63,360 nucleotides of DNA, taken from NCBI GenBank assembly GCA_026421245.1, contig JAPKDJ010000015.1, positions 1-63,360 of the forward strand, in the 5' to 3' direction. The position numbers were made by a program, and so were the translations under genes. The stretch is from Akkermansiaceae bacterium. Its GTDB lineage: Bacteria; Verrucomicrobiota; Verrucomicrobiia; Verrucomicrobiales; Akkermansiaceae. Shown piece by piece: positions 1-8,180 of this stretch (position 1 is the first letter of the stretch; every line of letters starts with the position of its first letter). The notes under the pieces are model-generated. The model saw only the letters and a program-made list of their open reading frames with translations, was not told the DNA's origin and made no database searches.

Positions 1-77
1 GCGCCCATAGCTCAACTGGATAGAGCATCGCACTTCTAATGCGGGGGTTGCAGGTTCAAGTCCTGCTGGGCGCGCCA
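1..77 (+). tRNA. tRNA-Arg (anticodon TCT)
   Basis: A complete cloverleaf is readable. The 7-bp acceptor stem gcgccca/tgggcgc is perfect. The anticodon arm tcgca/tgcgg encloses cttctaa, giving anticodon TCT. The T arm is gcagg/cctgc around ttcaagt. The 3' CCA is encoded. The gene begins at the first base of the window, so its promoter lies outside. tmk follows 14 nt downstream. Confidence 0.96.
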
Positions 78-91
78 CTTTCTTTTTCTCC

Positions 92-667
92 ATGTTTATC
101 GTCTTCGAAGGAATCGACGGCACCGGCAAGTCCACCCAGGTCAAGCTGTTAGCCGAGGCTCTCAGGGCTCAAGGTCACGAAGTCATCACCTCCAAGGAGC
201 CAACCGACGGTCCCCATGGAAGCAAATTACGACAGTCAGCGGAAACAGGAAGACTTTCAGCTCAGGAAGAACTCGATCTCTTCCACATGGATCGCAAGGA
301 ACACGTGGAGGATCTGATCAAACCAGCGCTCGCCCGTGGCGTGGTTGTCATCCTCGATCGCTACTTTTTCTCCACCATGGCCTACCAGGGCATCCGTGGC
401 TTCGACCCAACCGAGATCCGGCGCCTCAATGAAAAGTTTGCCCCTATTCCCGATTTCGTCTTCATCCTGGAACTCGATCTCGACATTGCACTTTCCCGCA
501 TCGGAGGCCGCGATGGACAGGCCAATGAGTTTGAACAGCGCGACGCTTTGCAGAAGTGCCACGATGTCTTTGCCTCATTAACAGACGGCTTCGTTCACCG
601 AATCGATGCGGGGCAAACTCCCGCTAATGTTCACAAGGATGTATTAAGCGATATTTCGGGACGTTGA
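92..667 (+). CDS. tmk: Thymidylate kinase
   Basis: This cytosolic enzyme phosphorylates dTMP to dTDP with ATP in dTTP synthesis. The 191-residue protein has the P-loop FEGIDGTGKST at residues 5-15, the Arg-bearing LDRYFFST segment near residue 90 (the DRY/H motif of the family), and a Gln-rich lid region near 150. Its length is slightly short of the usual 200-215. The ATG at 92 places the P-loop at the normal distance from the N-terminus. No Shine-Dalgarno sequence precedes it (upstream tttctttttctcc). It lies 14 nt after tRNA-Arg and may be co-transcribed with it. Confidence 0.95.
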   Translation: MFIVFEGIDGTGKSTQVKLLAEALRAQGHEVITSKEPTDGPHGSKLRQSAETGRLSAQEELDLFHMDRKEHVEDLIKPALARGVVVILDRYFFSTMAYQGIRGFDPTEIRRLNEKFAPIPDFVFILELDLDIALSRIGGRDGQANEFEQRDALQKCHDVFASLTDGFVHRIDAGQTPANVHKDVLSDISGR

Positions 668-701
668 TCACAAGGTCACCCTCCTAATCAGAAAATCAGA
701 G

Positions 702-1091
702 ATGCCATTGCCCCCCTTCTAATCATCTCGTCTGTTGCAGCAGTCATTCGCAACAAACGTGGCGAACCGCGCCTTCGCAAAAAACAGGACGGGCCATTGA
801 AGCCGGGAGAGTCTCCAGAAGAAGCGCTTCATCACGAAGTCCTCGAAGAAACAGGCATGGTTTTCAAGGAGGTCTCATCACTGGGTGCCCTCTGAAGGTT
901 CCATTTCCGAGCCACCCATCCATCCAAATGGAGATTCTTGTGAATGCCTCATGGCCCTTTCCCCCTGCACCGGGATTTCCACCAAACCTTCTTCCCGCGA
1001 CCCCGAGACCGTTGAAGTCCAATACTTTACACAAGACGGCTTCCCAGGACTTGACTTCCCCTATCCTATCGAAATTCTCTTCGGTGACTGA
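702..1091 (+). pseudogene. Nudix hydrolase remnant, frameshifted
   Basis: The frame starting around 719 encodes VAAVIRNKRGEPRL followed by a nearly canonical Nudix box: G, five residues, E, then ALHHEVLEETG, with His where Arg is usual. That frame stops at 893-895. Sequence typical of a Nudix C-terminus (VEVQYFTQDGFPGLDFPYPI) resumes in another frame and ends at 1091. The only plausible ATG (702) is out of frame by one base, and a run of six C at 711-716 would restore it if it were seven. The family hydrolyses nucleoside diphosphates linked to other groups, sometimes as MutT-like pool cleaners. At least two indels separate it from a working gene, so it is decayed or contains sequence errors. 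The first segment happens to share tmk's reading frame. Confidence 0.65.
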
Positions 1092-1141
1092 AGAAGGAAT
1101 CTCTTGTCATTCTCCATGATTAGAGCGAAAGTTTCTAACTC

Positions 1142-1573
1142 ATGAGCGAAGCAATTTCAGATTCCGAACCCGTTCCATTCCCCGACTCCCCTGATGCCGG
1201 TTCCGCTGCGAACGACCTCCGCGCCGCTGCCCAGGGAAAGATCCCGAACCGGGTCGTGACCGCCACAGAAGAAAAGGCCACCGCGCTGAAAGAAGCGGTA
1301 GCGCAAAAAGCTGGGCAGCTCCGTGACTATGCCGGAGAGAAAGCTAACGATCTCCGATCTGCGGCAACCGAGAAAATCGAGGAAATACGTGAAGGGACCG
1401 AAGAAACCGCATCTCATCTCAGAGGAGCCGCGACAGACCAATGGCAGGACACTCAGGTCAAGGCTCGTGAACTCCATGATTCGATGGAAGACTATGTGCG
1501 TGAGAATCCAACAAAAGCTGTCCTCACCGCAGTTGGCGTCGGATTTGTCCTTGGTCTACTGATCCGCCGCTAA
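1142..1573 (+). CDS. YqjD/ElaB-type (DUF883) tail-anchored protein
   Basis: The 143-residue protein has a long charged, Ala/Glu-rich amphipathic helical region (about residues 25-115) and a single C-terminal hydrophobic segment. It ends in VRENPTKAVLTAVGVGFVLG then LLIRR, the hallmark of the ElaB/YqjD/YgaM family. Known E. coli members sit in the inner membrane by the C-terminal helix and bind ribosomes in stationary phase. The ribosome link is family knowledge, not visible here. The gene is followed by a holin-X-like protein (9 nt gap) and a third small protein. This reproduces the yqjD-yqjE-yqjK order of enterobacteria. No Shine-Dalgarno sequence is apparent. Confidence 0.8.
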   Translation: MSEAISDSEPVPFPDSPDAGSAANDLRAAAQGKIPNRVVTATEEKATALKEAVAQKAGQLRDYAGEKANDLRSAATEKIEEIREGTEETASHLRGAATDQWQDTQVKARELHDSMEDYVRENPTKAVLTAVGVGFVLGLLIRR

Positions 1574-1582
1574 CGGTAAGTT

Positions 1583-2020
1583 ATGGCATTTGGCCGTTCA
1601 AAGCCCGCTTCCAGCGAATCTTCGCCAGGCTTAAAGCAAAAACTCATCTCCTTTTTAAAGGAGGCTTCGTTCTACGCGCAACTCCGTGGAGAATTACTGG
1701 GGATTGAAGCCAAGGAGGCGGCTGGAATTTACGGTAAAAAAATAAGCCTGATTGTGGCCGGAGGTATCTCTCTCCTCTTGGGTTATCTCCTTCTGATTGC
1801 CGGACTTATCGGACTTATCGGCTCGGCTCTTGCCGGCGAGCCCGTCTCGTTGGAAAACTGGACTGGTGCAGCTCTCGTTCTGGCCACAATCCATGTGACT
1901 GTGGGAGTGGTTTTGATCCGGAAAGGCCGAAAAACTGGAGCAAATTCAGAGCTTTTCGAATACTCCCGCAGCGAACTCAAAAAAGATCAGGAATGGCTGA
2001 ACCACAAAAAAAAGCCTTAA
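1583..2020 (+). CDS. YqjE-like membrane protein (putative phage-holin superfamily DUF1469)
   Basis: The 145-residue protein has a cytosolic N-terminal helix rich in Lys and Glu (residues 15-50), then two strongly hydrophobic segments at about 52-78 and 88-112 separated by a short loop, and a charged C-tail. This is the topology of the 'phage holin family / YqjE' proteins, which despite the name are widespread chromosomal membrane proteins. It is the middle gene of a three-gene set, and its 3' end overlaps the next start (1993) by 28 nt, implying translational coupling. Function is unknown beyond a likely envelope or stress role inferred from the operon partner. Confidence 0.75.
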   Translation: MAFGRSKPASSESSPGLKQKLISFLKEASFYAQLRGELLGIEAKEAAGIYGKKISLIVAGGISLLLGYLLLIAGLIGLIGSALAGEPVSLENWTGAALVLATIHVTVGVVLIRKGRKTGANSELFEYSRSELKKDQEWLNHKKKP

Positions 2021-2373
2021 TCGAGCAACTCGCGTTGCAGCGGTCAGAAATGACCACTACCCGCGATGCCCTGCAGCGTGAGCTGAGTTTGTCCCATCAG
2101 CTTGGGGAGTCATTAAGGAATCATCCCGGACAATGGGCTGCTGCGGGAGCCGGGACGGCATTCCTTTTGGCCCGTCTCGCACGTCGAAAAAAAATTATTT
2201 ATACCGATGGGAAAGGGAAACACGGCGTCATTTTTCGCACAAGTAAGCTTATTTTCTCTTTAGCCCGCCCAGCACTCACGACTTTTGCCCTGAAATACGC
2301 CAAGGATTACCTAGAAGCTCACTTTGGTCCCTTTGATGACAATTCGAAGCTTGGCGGCTCGCCGCAAAAGTGA
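1993..2373 (+). CDS. YqjK-like small protein
   Basis: A 126-residue basic protein. The first 45 residues form a predicted coiled coil with many Gln, Arg and Leu (IEQLALQRSEMTTTRDALQR). A short Ala/Gly-rich hydrophobic stretch (WAAAGAGTAFLLARLARRKK) follows, as in YqjK, then a C-terminal extension longer than the E. coli protein. The start lies inside the preceding gene. Identification rests mainly on gene order (DUF883, YqjE, YqjK) and on the coiled coil plus hydrophobic patch, so it is tentative. Confidence 0.6.
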   Translation: MAEPQKKALIEQLALQRSEMTTTRDALQRELSLSHQLGESLRNHPGQWAAAGAGTAFLLARLARRKKIIYTDGKGKHGVIFRTSKLIFSLARPALTTFALKYAKDYLEAHFGPFDDNSKLGGSPQK

Positions 2374-2430
2374 TTTCTCTTCAAGGGTCAATTCTGTCGC
2401 TATTCATTCTTTCAAATACACACACCATTC

Positions 2431-3513
2431 ATGTCAGAACACGAAGTCCTCGCCCACGTTGACGAGTATCTCCAGATCGGAATCGAATATGATTGTTCCG
2501 ATATTCACCTCCCGACCGGCTACCCTCCCGCATGGCGCCGATTCGGCACTTTGTCCCCCATCTGGGACACTCATGCCCCACTCAAAGCGGAAGATACCGA
2601 GCGCCTTGCCCGGTCATTTCTCGATGAGAAACGCTGGGAGCACTTGGACAAGGTCGGCGATATCGATTTTGCCTATGCCAATGAATTTGGTCGTTTCCGT
2701 GCCTCGGTGGTGAAACAGCGTCTCGGATACGAAATTGTTTTCCGTATCATCTCCACAAATATCCGCACGATGGAGGACCTTGGTCTCCCCATTGCACATA
2801 TCAAACCTCTTACCCGGTATCAGAACGGCCTGATTCTCATCACCGGATCAGTGGGCTCGGGAAAATCGACGACGATGGCTGCTCTTGTTGACTTCATCAA
2901 CAAGGATCGTGAGGATCACATTCTTACACTCGAGGACCCGATTGAGTATGTCTTCGTCTCGCAAGGCTGCCACGTGAACCAACGCGAAGTAGGTGCTCAT
3001 ACAGAGTCCTTCCCGAAAGCCCTTCGTGGTGCCCTTCGTGAAGATCCGGATGTCATCATGGTGGGTGAAATGCGTAACCTTGAAACGATTCAGCTCGCTC
3101 TTACCGCTGCAGAAACCGGTCACCTTGTTCTTGCGACGCTTCACACTGGAAACGCTCCACGAACCCTCGACCGCGTTCTTGACGTGTTCCCTGTCGATCA
3201 ACGGGAACAGATTCGCGTCATGGTTTCGGAATCGCTTCGCGGCATTATCTCCCAGCAGCTTGTTCCGACCGCCGATGGCTCCGGACGTGCCCTTGCGCTC
3301 GAACTCCTCGTGAACACGGCTGCTGTTGCCGCAACTATTCGCGATGGCAAAACGTTCATGCTTCCTGGAATCATGCAGACCGGTAAAAATGTCGGCATGA
3401 TCACCATGGATGAGTCTCTCCGTAATCTCTACTCGCAGGGTCTCGTTACCCAAGAAGAGACTCTTTACCGCTGCGAAGATAAGCAGCAAATGAAGCTCTT
3501 CTTCCAATCCTAA
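2431..3513 (+). CDS. pilT: PilT/PilU-like twitching motility ATPase (first copy)
   Basis: This hexameric cytoplasmic ATPase family drives retraction of type IV pili. The 360-residue protein shows the PAS-like N-domain motif DCSDIHLPTG (21-30), Walker A GSVGSGKST (139-147), the Asp box around LEDPIEYVF (168-175), Walker B DVIMVGEMR (207-215) and a His box ATLHTGNAPRTLDRVLDVFP (235-254). Walker A has SV where PilT usually has PT. A second paralogue follows 29 nt downstream, so the pair resembles PilT/PilU. This copy diverges more at Walker A and in the C-terminus, so it could be the PilU-type partner. No Shine-Dalgarno sequence precedes the ATG. Confidence 0.9.
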   Translation: MSEHEVLAHVDEYLQIGIEYDCSDIHLPTGYPPAWRRFGTLSPIWDTHAPLKAEDTERLARSFLDEKRWEHLDKVGDIDFAYANEFGRFRASVVKQRLGYEIVFRIISTNIRTMEDLGLPIAHIKPLTRYQNGLILITGSVGSGKSTTMAALVDFINKDREDHILTLEDPIEYVFVSQGCHVNQREVGAHTESFPKALRGALREDPDVIMVGEMRNLETIQLALTAAETGHLVLATLHTGNAPRTLDRVLDVFPVDQREQIRVMVSESLRGIISQQLVPTADGSGRALALELLVNTAAVAATIRDGKTFMLPGIMQTGKNVGMITMDESLRNLYSQGLVTQEETLYRCEDKQQMKLFFQS

Positions 3514-3542
3514 TCACACACACCACAAACACTTTCATTGGC

Positions 3543-4634
3543 ATGGCTAAACTTGATCGTCTTTTCCAGTACCTCGTCGAATCTGGCGGGTCCGACCTCC
3601 ACTTGTCCGAGGGTTCTCCTCCAAAGATCCGCGTCCACGGCGGGGTTTCCGCAATTCCCGACGAACCGGTCCTGCAAGGTCAGGAATTCCAAGAACTCCT
3701 CGCCGAGATCTGCGAACCAGGACCTTTTGCACAGTATCTTGAAACCGGTGACATCGACTTCGCTTACGAAATGGATGAAAAATCCCGTTTCCGATGCAAC
3801 TTCATGAAGCAGCAAAATGGACTCGGCGCGGTTTTTCGCCTGATTCCAACCGAGATCGCTTCCATTGAGGAGCTTAATCTTCCTCCAGTCATCAAGGAAT
3901 TCGGACACATGAGATCCGGATTGGTGCTCGTCACAGGTCCTACTGGATCAGGCAAGTCAACTTCCTTGGCTGCGCTCATCGACTACATCAACACAAACTT
4001 CAATCGCCACATCATCACCATTGAGGAGCCCATTGAATTTGTTCATAGTAGTAAGCGTTCCATTATCACCCAGCGGGAAGTTCCGATTCAGACTCCGGAA
4101 TTCTCCGACGGTCTGCGGGCCTGCCTCCGTGAAGATGCTGACATCGTACTTGTCGGTGAGATGCGTGACCTTGAAACAATTTCCCTCGCACTCACTGCTG
4201 CCGAAACCGGACTTCTTGTTTTCGGAACGCTTCACACCAACAACGCACGTAAGACCGTTGACCGTATTATCGATGTATTCCCTTCCGACCAACAATCGCA
4301 GGTGCGCACGATGTTGGCGGCCTCCCTTCGGGGCGTGGTGGCCCAGTTGCTTTGCAAACGGACCGACAAGCCGGGACGAGTTGCCGTGAACGAAATTCTT
4401 TTTGCCACTCCGGCAGTCGCGGCAATCATTCGTGAAGGTGCCACCCAGAAGCTCTATGACGTCATCATTGGCGGCAAGGCCCTAGGCATGCAATTCATGG
4501 ACGATGCCATCTTCGAGAAACTCGAGGGAGGCATGATTTCCCCACAGGAAGCTTACATGAAGTCGATCGAAAAAGGCCGCTTTGCTCCTTTCCTTCCGGA
4601 AGAGGATAAGGCCCTCGCTAACGCCGGCGGCTAG
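3543..4634 (+). CDS. pilT: PilT twitching motility ATPase (second copy)
   Basis: A 363-residue paralogue of the upstream gene with the canonical motifs: GGSDLHLSEGSPPKIR (15-30), Walker A GPTGSGKST (132-140), IEEPIEFVHS Asp box, Walker B DIVLVGEMRD near 200, and His box FGTLHTNNARKTVDRIIDVFP. It matches PilT/PilU more closely than the first copy. The two genes form an operon that ends at the intrinsic terminator at 4659-4689. The pilin and other assembly genes are not adjacent, but PilB/GspE and PilC/GspF homologues lie 2-5 kb away on the other strand. Confidence 0.93.
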   Translation: MAKLDRLFQYLVESGGSDLHLSEGSPPKIRVHGGVSAIPDEPVLQGQEFQELLAEICEPGPFAQYLETGDIDFAYEMDEKSRFRCNFMKQQNGLGAVFRLIPTEIASIEELNLPPVIKEFGHMRSGLVLVTGPTGSGKSTSLAALIDYINTNFNRHIITIEEPIEFVHSSKRSIITQREVPIQTPEFSDGLRACLREDADIVLVGEMRDLETISLALTAAETGLLVFGTLHTNNARKTVDRIIDVFPSDQQSQVRTMLAASLRGVVAQLLCKRTDKPGRVAVNEILFATPAVAAIIREGATQKLYDVIIGGKALGMQFMDDAIFEKLEGGMISPQEAYMKSIEKGRFAPFLPEEDKALANAGG

Positions 4635-4658
4635 GTCCTCCCAATCCAAATATCACAC

Positions 4659-4689
4659 AAAGCCGGAGATCCATTCTTCGGCTTTTTTT
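4659..4689 (+). terminator. Rho-independent terminator of the pilT pair
   Basis: Stem AAAGCCG/CGGCTTT with a 13-nt loop runs straight into seven T residues, 25 nt after the second pilT stop. The convergent trpD stop is at 4700, so the hairpin may also slow transcription from that side, although the opposite strand has only a short T run. Confidence 0.8.
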
Positions 4690-4699
4690 GTACCGAGCC

Positions 4700-5746
4700 T
4701 TAATTCTTTGCATACTGCTGAAGCAACCTCAGCCGTTCAAGCGCACCTCCGTCAGTAATAACCTCACGGGCTATTTCCAAACCATCCGCAATGTGAGCCG
4801 CCAACCCGGCACAGGCCATGGCCGCTGCGGCATTGAGAAGAACCATGTCACGCTTGGGACCCGTTTCCCTCCCTGACAGGATATCTTCCAAAATCATGGC
4901 ATTCTCTGCCGCGTCTCCTCCCTTCAGATCTTTCACATCAGCTTGCGGCAAACCAAAATCTGAGGGGTTCACTTCCTCTTCCTCCTGCCCTTGATCGCAA
5001 CCTGATTTACACACCAAAGTTGGCCCCATCAGGCTCATCTCATCCACAAATCTTCCGTCAGCAGTTGAACCATTCACGACCCAGGCGCGATCTCTTCCCA
5101 GACGCTCTAAAATCTCCGCGAAGACCGGACAGAGAGTTTTGTCAAAGACACCAACCAACTGGCACTCGGGATTCGCAGGATTGAGAAGCGGACCAATGAG
5201 ATTAAAAATCGTTCGCTGCCCCTGCTTAGCCAATAATTGGCGGACCGGCACCACCGCTTTAAATGCCGGGTGATACTTGGGTGCGAAAAGAAATCCAACC
5301 CTTGCTTTCTCCAGACAAACTCCCACCTGTTCGGATGGCAGATCGATGGACACCCCCAAGGCTTCGAGCACATCGGCTCCGCCGCTCTTCGAAGTGATCC
5401 CCCTATTCCCGTGCTTAACAACCACACCCCCTGCCGCGGCAACCAGAAACATACTTGTCGTCGACACATTGAAGAGGTCCAGCTTGTCACCACCAGTTCC
5501 GCAGACATCAATTGTCGGGCCCTCAAACGTCTGACCATAGAACGAGGGGCGTTCGGCTTTTTTCAAAAAGATCGAAACAAACTCTGCTATCTCAGCGGCA
5601 GTTTCCCCCTTCTCGGCCAGAACCTTCAAAAGATGGGCCTTCTTTTCGACCTTCCCACGTTCATCCAGCAAATACTCTGCTGCAATCGCGACCTCACGAG
5701 GAGCCAGCTCTTCCCCATTCTCCATGTGGTGAATCAATGTGTCCAT
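4700..5746 (-). CDS. trpD: Anthranilate phosphoribosyltransferase
   Basis: This enzyme transfers phosphoribose from PRPP to anthranilate, the second step of tryptophan synthesis. The 348-residue protein has the PRPP-binding CGTGGD (82-87) and KHGNR (111-115) motifs, the SGGADVLEALG stretch at 121-131, and the N-terminal all-helical dimerisation domain expected of the family. Length is normal. It stands alone here with no other trp genes beside it, so the pathway genes are scattered. It is convergent with the pilT operon. Confidence 0.95.
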   Translation of the reverse strand: MDTLIHHMENGEELAPREVAIAAEYLLDERGKVEKKAHLLKVLAEKGETAAEIAEFVSIFLKKAERPSFYGQTFEGPTIDVCGTGGDKLDLFNVSTTSMFLVAAAGGVVVKHGNRGITSKSGGADVLEALGVSIDLPSEQVGVCLEKARVGFLFAPKYHPAFKAVVPVRQLLAKQGQRTIFNLIGPLLNPANPECQLVGVFDKTLCPVFAEILERLGRDRAWVVNGSTADGRFVDEMSLMGPTLVCKSGCDQGQEEEEVNPSDFGLPQADVKDLKGGDAAENAMILEDILSGRETGPKRDMVLLNAAAAMACAGLAAHIADGLEIAREVITDGGALERLRLLQQYAKN

Positions 5747-6203
5747 AACATGAATCTATCACAACCTCCTTGGACGACCAAGAAGTTCACACTCAATTTC
5801 ACTGCTCGCCGGACAGTGCCAACCGGCTTGCTTTGTGTGCTTCTTCGGCGAACCAGATGAAGTTTCAATTTCTAACCTTCAAGGTCGTCGGAAATACGAC
5901 GGCAATCGAGATCTCCTTCGACGCGAAAAACCTCATTTCAAACGCCATCGATTAATTGTCGGAGATGCAATTCTTCAATCAGCTCTCCATACCGGTCCAG
6001 TGAAACAAAAAAAGCCACCTGAGAGTTCGGGCAGTCACGGCAGCCCCAGTAGGATTCAAGACAGAAATGTTTGGTGAACTTACTCCCAATCACGCTTCGC
6101 AGAAACCATCCAAGGATACACATTTCTCGCAGGTCACACGGAGGTCCGTGTCGAAACTAGCAGCAATGAAAGAAATCCTCATCGTCTCGTGATGAACGCT
6201 TGC
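5747..6203. other. Spacer without an identifiable gene; possible decayed coding fragments
   Basis: This 457-bp gap separates trpD and the ABC ATPase, both on the minus strand. Minus-strand frames contain Cys-rich stretches that look coding but are broken: VTCEKCVSLDGFCEA ends in a stop, and FCLESYWGCRDCPNSQ continues in a neighbouring frame to a stop near 5938. I do not recognise the family. The trpD promoter must lie in the left part. Confidence 0.4.
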
Positions 6204-6863
6204 TCATTCGTCAGTAATCAAACCATCTTTAATCGTAAAGATCCGATCACCGTGCCGGGAAAGATTGGTGTCATGAGTGACAACAACAAGTGTGGCGTTA
6301 CGCTCTGCAACCACCTCCATGAGGATGTCCATAATTTCATCGCTATTGGCCGAATCGAGATTCCCCGTTGGTTCATCCGCAAAAATAATCGACGGGGAAT
6401 TCACAAGAGCCCTGGCAATCGCCACTCTTTGTTGCTCCCCTCCCGAGAGCTCGGCAGGAAGGTGATCCACCCGCGTGGATAGTCCAACCCGTTCCAGCGC
6501 TGCCATTGCATTTTGCTTGTCAGCTTTCCCTCCAATCAATCCGGGAACCAAAACATTTTCAATCGCCGTTAACTCAGGCAGGAGGAAATAATTTTGGAAA
6601 ATATAGCCAATTTTTTCATTCCGAAGCCGTGCTTGATTCCCCGAGGAAAGAGCGTAAAAATTGATCTCATCGATCAAGATCTTCCCACGATGAGGCTCTT
6701 CCAGTCCAGCGAGAGTATACATTAAGGTCGTCTTTCCAGCACCACTGGGACCGCAAAGGAAAATTTTCTCACCTGCCTCGATTGCGAGATCAATTCCCTT
6801 AAGGACTTCGATCTCTTTTTTGGCGAGCGTGTAAGAACGATGAACTTGGCGGGCTTCAATCAT
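6204..6863 (-). CDS. ABC transporter ATP-binding protein, LolD/MacB type
   Basis: The 219-residue nucleotide-binding subunit has Walker [10 protein letters not shown] (38-46), Q-loop [13 protein letters not shown] (about 91-103), signature [15 protein letters not shown] (138-152), Walker [13 protein letters not shown] (158-169) and H-loop VVTHD (about 193-197). The size and EPTGNLD motif place it in the LolD/MacB/FtsE group, which powers lipoprotein release or substrate extrusion with separate permeases. No permease gene is next to it. Its start overlaps the stop of the upstream PilC/GspF gene by ATGA, so it is translationally coupled to the pilus/secretion genes. That location suggests a supporting role in envelope assembly. 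Confidence 0.88.
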   Translation of the reverse strand: MIEARQVHRSYTLAKKEIEVLKGIDLAIEAGEKIFLCGPSGAGKTTLMYTLAGLEEPHRGKILIDEINFYALSSGNQARLRNEKIGYIFQNYFLLPELTAIENVLVPGLIGGKADKQNAMAALERVGLSTRVDHLPAELSGGEQQRVAIARALVNSPSIIFADEPTGNLDSANSDEIMDILMEVVAERNATLVVVTHDTNLSRHGDRIFTIKDGLITDE

Positions 6864-8146
6864 CTCGTGCCAATACTCTCAATGGTTTGGAAGATTGCCG
6901 TAATCATCAGATACGCCATCGAACCAATCAAAACTGCCATCACGAGTAAAACCGCAGGCATAATCAGCGCCATGATGGCCTGCAAGGAGTTATTGAGTTC
7001 CTTGTCGAATCGATCGGCCGCTTTACGCAACGACACATCGATTTTTCCCGTCTGCTCACCCACTGACACCATGTCGATCAACAATGGTGAGAATGATCCG
7101 GTTCGACTCAGCGAAGCCGACAACGATCGCCCGTCCCCCACCCATTCGAGCATCTCGGTAAGATTGGATTTCAGATAAAGGTTTGGTGTGGCGTTCTTGG
7201 TAAGCTCAAGGGCTCGTAACAAAGGGAGGCCATTGCCGACCAAGTTGGCCATAGTTTCCAAAAACTGGACATAAAAACGGTGCTCAATCACCCTACCAAA
7301 AAGCGGAATCTTCAGCTTTATCCGATCCCAGGTCGGTCGATTGGCCTCATTATCTTTCCATGCTTTAAAGAGGATCAGCACGGCGGCGATGACCAAGACG
7401 ATCACAATCCACCACTTGGTGAAGAAATCCGATGCTCCCATGAGCAACTTGGCACCCAAAGGAATTTTTCCTCCGGCGCTATTCTCAATCAATCCCGTCA
7501 GCTGGGGAATCAATTGAGTAATGAAGACGATGCCCACTCCGATACCAGCGAGCACCAGGAAGCAGGGGTAAATCAAAGCCAAAACCACTTTTCCTTGAAG
7601 CTCTTGCAGGGTCTTCAGATAGTGGGCCTGACGGTCAAGGATAGTATCGAGCGCTCCACTGGCTTCACCGGCAGCGGCAAGGTTGCAATAGAGGTCCCCA
7701 AAGCTGGGGCTCACTTTTCGAAGGGATACCGAAAAGCTGTTGCCATCCCTTACCAGCTGGCGAACCTTGGACGACACGACCTTTAGGTTACCAAGCTCCT
7801 GGCGATTCTCCATCGCTCTTAAGGCAGGTTCAAGTTGAAGACCCGCAGCCAACATGTCTGAGAGTTCCTCTGTGAATAGAACGATTTCAGATCTCTTGAG
7901 CTTAATAGGGCCGTCTGGAATGACTTTTTCAGCGACGGCCTTGGCCGGTTTGCCGGATGTTGGCTTCGCGGTATTTGATGGAGCCTTTTTTGAGGCCGCG
8001 CCGGAAGCAGCCCCCATGGTAATGGAGACGGGCTGTAGCCCCTTACGGTCGAGTTGCCTGAGGGCTTCGCCCCGATCTCCTGCATCGAGTGATCCGGTGA
8101 CTACCGATCCACTCCCACTTAGTGCCTTATATGTAAAACTCGCCAC
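6860..8146 (-). CDS. Type IV pilus / type II secretion inner-membrane platform protein (PilC/GspF)
   Basis: A 428-residue polytopic protein with two repeated T2SSF domains (about 80-205 and 285-410). Each ends in hydrophobic segments, for example VLALIYPCFLVLAGIGVGIVF and IMALIMPAVLLVMAVLIGSM. The N-terminus (FTYKALSGSGSVVTGSLDAGD) is the usual start of GspF/PilC. An Ala/Lys/Pro-rich linker lies at about 45-75. The platform protein couples the PilB/GspE ATPase to pilin polymerisation. It is encoded 34 nt downstream of the GspE/PilB gene, in the same direction, and overlaps the following ABC ATPase. Confidence 0.92.
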   Translation of the reverse strand: MASFTYKALSGSGSVVTGSLDAGDRGEALRQLDRKGLQPVSITMGAASGAASKKAPSNTAKPTSGKPAKAVAEKVIPDGPIKLKRSEIVLFTEELSDMLAAGLQLEPALRAMENRQELGNLKVVSSKVRQLVRDGNSFSVSLRKVSPSFGDLYCNLAAAGEASGALDTILDRQAHYLKTLQELQGKVVLALIYPCFLVLAGIGVGIVFITQLIPQLTGLIENSAGGKIPLGAKLLMGASDFFTKWWIVIVLVIAAVLILFKAWKDNEANRPTWDRIKLKIPLFGRVIEHRFYVQFLETMANLVGNGLPLLRALELTKNATPNLYLKSNLTEMLEWVGDGRSLSASLSRTGSFSPLLIDMVSVGEQTGKIDVSLRKAADRFDKELNNSLQAIMALIMPAVLLVMAVLIGSMAYLMITAIFQTIESIGTR

Positions 8147-8180
8147 GCTGGGTTAGTCGCTAAATTGTTGAATCAAAATA

